From positions 1 to 18,392 of the forward strand of contig JBGSWU010000205.1 of the NCBI GenBank assembly GCA_041751795.1: a stretch of DNA of 18,392 nucleotides, in the 5' to 3' direction. The notes under the pieces were generated by a model. It worked only from the letters and a program-made list of their open reading frames with translations. It had not been told where the DNA came from and did not search any database. The DNA is from JBBECJ01 sp041751795 (GTDB lineage Bacteria > Chloroflexota > Chloroflexia > Thermomicrobiales > CFX8). The position numbers and the translations under genes were made by a program. Positions 15,371 through 18,392 of the stretch are shown piece after piece; position 1 is the stretch's first letter; every line of letters begins with the position of its first letter.

Positions 15371-16558
15371 CTATCCGAGGAGTTCCCGGATTGCGCTACC
15401 GAGACGTGACGATCCTTCGTCGATCGTCTCCTTCGCCATTGTCGGGTAACTGAGTCGGAAGCTACGCTGAGGCTCGGGTTCCGGATAAAAGCACGAACCT
15501 GGCAAAAAGCCAACCTTGTGACGCAGCGCGACGGGTAGCAAGTCTTCCGCTGTTGCGGTTTCAGGAAGGGTAACCCAGTTGAAGAAACCACCGTCTGGAA
15601 CCGTCCAAGTAACTCCTTCAGGCATTTCACGATGGAGTGCGTTCAGCAGGAAATCGCGCTGCTGACGATAAAACGACCGTGCGCCCTCAAGTTGGGCGTC
15701 CAACCATCCGTCCGCTGACGCACTAACCACAGCACGCTGAACAAACCGATCGGACATGATGTCGATCGCTTCTTTCGAGTGCGCCACCAGTTGAAATAGT
15801 TCAGGCGGCACTGCCATCCAGCCCATCCGCAGGGCCGGAGCGAGCGTCTTTGAGAACGTTCCGAGATAGATCACCTCTGGATCGAGTGCCCGCAAGGGCG
15901 GGACCGGCTCTGGCGTGAAGTAGATCTCCCCGTAGGGATCGTCCTCGATAATCGCCACATTTGCCGAGCGCGCCATGTCAAGAATCCTCGTGCGCCGTTC
16001 AGCCGGTAGCGTCACACCGGTTGGGTTCTGAAACGTTGGGACTGTGTAAATCGCCTTTGGTCGCGGATCGTCGAATAGCAACGGCTCCAGTGATTCTGGA
16101 ATCATGCCGTGCTCGTCCATCGGAGCAACGCGATAGCTCACCTCGTACGCATCGAACGCTTGGAGCGCTCCGAAGTAGGTTGGGCCCTCGACGACGACGA
16201 CATCCCCAGGATCAAATAGTGCGCGGGAAATCAGGTCAAGCCCCTGTTGTGAACCGTTGGTCACGAGGATCAGTTTCGGATCAACAACGGAACCTCGTGC
16301 CGCCATACGTTCGGCAATCGTCATTCGGAGCGGTTCGTGTCCGAGAGACTCGCCGTACGAGAGGATGTCGTACGCCTCCTCCCAAGCATCGGCGTGTGCC
16401 TGACGGAGCCGTTCGACTGGCCATTGTTCCCTGGCGGGCGCGCCGTCTCCGAAATAAATGACTCCTGGGGTCTCGAAGATCTGGTTCACGTCCATCTTGA
16501 CCCAACCATGCAGGTTGGGCGAGCGCCTCGAGAGTAGTGCGTTCCAGTTTCGGCTCAC
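15371..16558 (-). CDS. LysN-like PLP-dependent aminotransferase (class I/II), operon with AlaX
   Basis: A 395-residue paralogue of the facing aminotransferase. Motifs: VIYFGDGAPAREQWP at 33-47, TNGSQQGLDL at 100-109, GPTYFGALQAF at 125-135 with the usual stacking Tyr, TVPTFQNPTG at 172-181, EDDPYG at 205-210, GTFSKTLAPALRMGW at 233-247 with Schiff-base Lys237, and FRLSY at 367-371 with Arg368. Both paralogues share a distinctive C-terminal block, EMPEG-x-TWT-x-P-x-GGFF. The start is GTG at 16558-16556, eight bases after GGAGG, and it overlaps the stop of the AlaX gene in a GTGA, so the two are translationally coupled. It probably transfers an amino group between an amino acid (aminoadipate, branched-chain, aromatic or alanine) and 2-oxoglutarate. 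Substrate is not decided by sequence alone. Confidence 0.9.
   Translation of the reverse strand: MSRNWNALLSRRSPNLHGWVKMDVNQIFETPGVIYFGDGAPAREQWPVERLRQAHADAWEEAYDILSYGESLGHEPLRMTIAERMAARGSVVDPKLILVTNGSQQGLDLISRALFDPGDVVVVEGPTYFGALQAFDAYEVSYRVAPMDEHGMIPESLEPLLFDDPRPKAIYTVPTFQNPTGVTLPAERRTRILDMARSANVAIIEDDPYGEIYFTPEPVPPLRALDPEVIYLGTFSKTLAPALRMGWMAVPPELFQLVAHSKEAIDIMSDRFVQRAVVSASADGWLDAQLEGARSFYRQQRDFLLNALHREMPEGVTWTVPDGGFFNWVTLPETATAEDLLPVALRHKVGFLPGSCFYPEPEPQRSFRLSYPTMAKETIDEGSSRLGSAIRELLG
16023..16041 (-). repeat. 19-bp exact inverted repeat, copy 2
   Basis: This is the reverse-strand partner of 14598-14616, encoding the same motif in the convergent paralogue. The flanking sequence diverges after one mismatch, then shares ACCGG. 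Confidence 0.8.
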
Positions 16559-17301
16559 GGCGATGCCTCCGATTCCGCGGTAGCATCGATGAGCTCGATC
16601 TCCAACCGCTTGTTAATACGCCCTTTCGAGCGCGTGCCGATAACACGTATTCCTCCGACCTCAGCTGTGTTGCGGACATGGGTGCCACCATCCGCCTGGA
16701 GGTCAAGTCCCTCGATTTCAACAATACGAACCTGACTGATGTTCGCAGGAAGGAGATTGATCTTCGTTCGAATCAGATCCGGGATTTGAAATGCCTCGTC
16801 CCGCGGAAGCGTTCGCCAACGGACAGCACGATTGCTACGAATCACATCGTTGGAGATCTGTTCGATCCTGGAAACACGCGATGGATCGAGGTCTTCCATC
16901 TCGAAATCCATCCGGGCCTTGTCCACGTCCATGTTGCCGCCAGTGACCTGAGCGCCATACTCACGGAACACGACACCACATAGGACATGCAATGCCGTAT
17001 GCGTCCGCATCAAGCGGTAACGACGCTCCCAGTCGATCTCACAGCGTATTTGAGAACCAGCATGAAGCCGTTCAATGTTTTCCGCGATACTGTGCAGCAC
17101 TGCTCCGTTGCGCTTCACGACCGTCGTGACCTGCCACTGCCGGGAACCATCGGTGAGCGAACCCAGATCGTGCGGTTGTCCACCGCCTGTCGCGTAAAAC
17201 GCAGTCTGATCGAGCACAATTGCCTCGCCGTTTACGACCTCGACGACGGTAGCTTCGAATGTCCGCTGGTACGAATCGTCGAGATACAAGAGTTCGGTCA
17301 T
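16555..17301 (-). CDS. AlaX-type alanyl-tRNA editing protein
   Basis: A 248-residue trans-editing protein homologous to the editing domain of alanyl-tRNA synthetase; the family hydrolyses Ser- or Gly-tRNA(Ala). The N-terminal beta domain (1-90) ends the class signature ATGGGQP at 37-43. The editing core has RTHTALHVL at 99-107 with zinc ligands His101 and His105, and DGGTHVRNT at 204-212 with His208. Where AlaRS and many AlaX proteins have CGGTHV, this protein has Asp204 in the Cys position. KGRINKRLEI at 226-235 matches the family C-terminus. It is an AlaX-M-sized protein and lacks the C-Ala domain. The ATG at 17301 has only a weak GGA upstream. Its stop overlaps the aminotransferase start (GTGA). 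It is divergent from the nitroreductase gene. Editing function is likely, but the tRNA or amino acid handled could be unusual. Confidence 0.87.
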   Translation of the reverse strand: MTELLYLDDSYQRTFEATVVEVVNGEAIVLDQTAFYATGGGQPHDLGSLTDGSRQWQVTTVVKRNGAVLHSIAENIERLHAGSQIRCEIDWERRYRLMRTHTALHVLCGVVFREYGAQVTGGNMDVDKARMDFEMEDLDPSRVSRIEQISNDVIRSNRAVRWRTLPRDEAFQIPDLIRTKINLLPANISQVRIVEIEGLDLQADGGTHVRNTAEVGGIRVIGTRSKGRINKRLEIELIDATAESEASP

Positions 17302-17389
17302 GACATGGTTCCGATCCCTGGTCAGTCAAAGCGGCCGCCGGCAGGCGACCGCGTATCGATTATCCGTAGCATCACCTGTTCACGTCAAC

Positions 17390-17403
17390 CGACGACGTCG
17401 TCG
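17390..17403. repeat. 14-bp palindrome CGACGACGTCGTCG
   Basis: A perfect palindrome in the 191-base divergent gap between the AlaX and nitroreductase genes. It is built of CGA/TCG trinucleotides, which are common in this genome, so it may be an operator or low-complexity chance. Confidence 0.4.
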
Positions 17404-17441
17404 TCGCCTTGCCTCAGCGACGTGTTGCGGGGTATCGTCGC

Positions 17442-17459
17442 GCCTGCCGCAGGCATAAT
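17442..17459 (+). promoter_or_regulatory. candidate -10 box with abutting inverted repeat, nitroreductase gene
   Basis: CATAAT at 17454-17459 matches five of six -10 bases and lies 33 bases before the start codon. The inverted repeat GCCTGC-C-GCAGGC (17442-17454) abuts it, which would let a bound repressor block RNA polymerase. No good -35 is seen at normal spacing (TTGCGG at 17425-17430 is too far). Confidence 0.35.
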
Positions 17460-17492
17460 CGGCCATGAGGCGATCAGTGGAACGGAGCCATC

Positions 17493-18089
17493 ATGGAGTT
17501 CGTAGATGTCGTCCGGAAGCGACGAATGGTCCGTCACTTTAAGCCGGACCCGATTGACCCAGACGTTGTTGATAACCTCATGCGACTAGCGCAGCGTGCT
17601 CCAAGTGCGGGATATACCCAGGGCCAGTCCTTCGTTGTTGTCACTGACCCAGCACTTCGCAAAGCGGTAGCTCGAACCTGTGGCGAGGCGGAGAGTGGCG
17701 GAACCGCCTTCGGTCACCCATGGATATCGGAAGCTCCCGTGCAGGCCATCGCGTGCGTCAGCGAGGCAGCCTACCACCAGCGCTATCAGGAATCAGATAA
17801 ATTACAGAAAGACGGCACTGAAATCGTCTGGCCGGTCCCATTCTGGTACGTCGACATCGGCTGTTCCGTCATGGTGCTGCTACTCGGTGTTGTCGATGCG
17901 GGGTTGACGGCAGGGTACGCCGGAATTATCGACACACCGGCGTTGAAAGCACTGATCGGCATTCCCGACGATGTCACGCCAGTTGGCGTCATCCCAATTG
18001 GCTATCCAGACTCCGACATCCCGTCTCCATCACTCAAGCGTGGACGACGGACATTTGACGATTTCGTCCACCGTGAAAGATGGTCGTAG
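17493..18089 (+). CDS. nitroreductase-family FMN oxidoreductase
   Basis: A 198-residue flavoprotein that would reduce nitro, quinone or related substrates with NAD(P)H. The N-terminal MEFVDVVRKRRMVRHFKPDP has the basic FMN-phosphate-binding cluster (Arg9-Arg14), followed by RLAQRAPSAGYTQGQSFVVV at 31-50, the typical second motif. Helices around 118-140 (YVDIGCSVMVLLLGVVDAGL) and the segment GYAGIIDTPALKALIGIPDD at 141-160 are the dimer and flavin-binding regions, and VIPIGYPD at 166-173 is the usual C-terminal strand. The ATG follows ACGGAG with a 5-base gap. The Nudix-like gene begins 25 bases after its stop, so the pair may be one operon. The substrate is not identifiable, and an F420 or FMN-H2-donor role in a larger pathway is possible. 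Confidence 0.86.
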   Translation: MEFVDVVRKRRMVRHFKPDPIDPDVVDNLMRLAQRAPSAGYTQGQSFVVVTDPALRKAVARTCGEAESGGTAFGHPWISEAPVQAIACVSEAAYHQRYQESDKLQKDGTEIVWPVPFWYVDIGCSVMVLLLGVVDAGLTAGYAGIIDTPALKALIGIPDDVTPVGVIPIGYPDSDIPSPSLKRGRRTFDDFVHRERWS

Positions 18090-18114
18090 TCAAAACCAAG
18101 GAACGAGGCATGCA

Positions 18115-18392
18115 GTGATCGACGATTGGGATGTTCCAGCTACGAAACCTGGGACCAGTGGCGACAGTACCGAGGTGGTGGCCATCGTCCCGCTAACTCC
18201 GGAATTCGGAGGCGACGGTGAAATCCTGGTTCAGTCGGCGTTTGGAAATCTGCAATTGCCAGGAGGGGCGATTCAGCAACGTGAGACGAGCCTGAAGGCT
18301 GTGGTCCGAGTAGTACTCGGGATGACTGGGGTGCGAGTAAAGCCGGAGCGCCTGCTGTACGTCATCGAGCGCCCACAAAAACCAATCACGTT
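18115..18392 (+). CDS. Nudix-fold protein with degenerate Nudix box (C-terminus cut by window edge)
   Basis: The visible 92 residues open VIDDWDVPATKPG (the GTG codes the first residue) and form the first Nudix strands, EVVAIVPLTPEF at 20-31 and GEILVQSAFGNLQLPGGA at 35-52. The box starts LPGGAIQQRE, keeping Gly51 and Glu57 of the G-x5-E part, then Arg65, Gly72 and Val73, but the three later catalytic glutamates of REUXEEXGU are Val66, Gly69 and Met70. Metal-dependent hydrolysis is therefore doubtful; a binding or regulatory role, as in NrtR-like or other inactive Nudix domains, is possible. The GTG at 18115 follows GAGG by six bases; a nearby ATG at 18110 meets a stop at once. It probably shares an operon with the nitroreductase. 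The gene runs off the window, so any second domain is unseen. Confidence 0.75.
   Translation, partial: MIDDWDVPATKPGTSGDSTEVVAIVPLTPEFGGDGEILVQSAFGNLQLPGGAIQQRETSLKAVVRVVLGMTGVRVKPERLLYVIERPQKPIT

Overview
The window is chromosomal DNA from a moderately high-GC bacterium. It is tightly packed with genes, uses ATG, GTG and TTG starts behind good Shine-Dalgarno (SD) sequences, and shows no IS element, tRNA, rRNA or CRISPR array. The mix of genes (KefB-type and NhaP-type antiporters, a PPOX flavin/F420-type protein, a DksA-like zinc-finger protein, several LysN-like aminotransferases, a bacterial AlaX and a glycan cassette) would fit Chloroflexota such as Thermomicrobia. That placement is an inference without a marker gene and is weak.

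Layout, left to right. (1) 1-3008, minus strand: a probable three-gene operon of a PPOX-fold protein, a KefB-like antiporter with a TrkA-N domain, and an NhaP-like antiporter cut by the window edge. (2) 3200-3616, plus: a TraR/DksA-family C4 zinc-finger protein, divergent from that operon. (3) 3688-5888, minus: a class V aminotransferase-fold enzyme followed by a serine/threonine dehydratase. A hydantoinase/dihydropyrimidinase (5992-7371, plus) diverges from this pair. Together they look like an amino-acid or nitrogen-salvage island. (4) 13065-7380, minus: a compact surface-glycan operon of GT4, GT4, a YdjM-like membrane hydrolase, a GT2 and a polyprenyl-phosphate sugar-1-phosphate transferase. 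The first three genes are joined by ATGA overlaps. The fourth probably starts at a TTG inside the third. No flippase, polymerase or export gene is visible. (5) 13066-13400: a palindrome-rich regulatory region, followed by an XRE-type regulator (13401-13844, plus). (6) 14072-16558: two paralogous LysN-like aminotransferases facing each other across a perfect 28-bp palindromic terminator. The minus-strand copy is joined by a GTGA overlap to an upstream AlaX-type tRNA editing protein (16555-17301). (7) 17493-end, plus: a nitroreductase and a truncated Nudix-fold protein whose Nudix box has lost most catalytic glutamates.

Most genes belong to known families. I see no clear new defence or mobile system. 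The items most worth a second look are the AlaX/aminotransferase pair with an Asp in place of the expected zinc-binding Cys, the degenerate Nudix protein, the YdjM-like protein inside the glycan operon, the palindrome-dense region before the XRE gene, and the alternative-hairpin element before the plus-strand aminotransferase.
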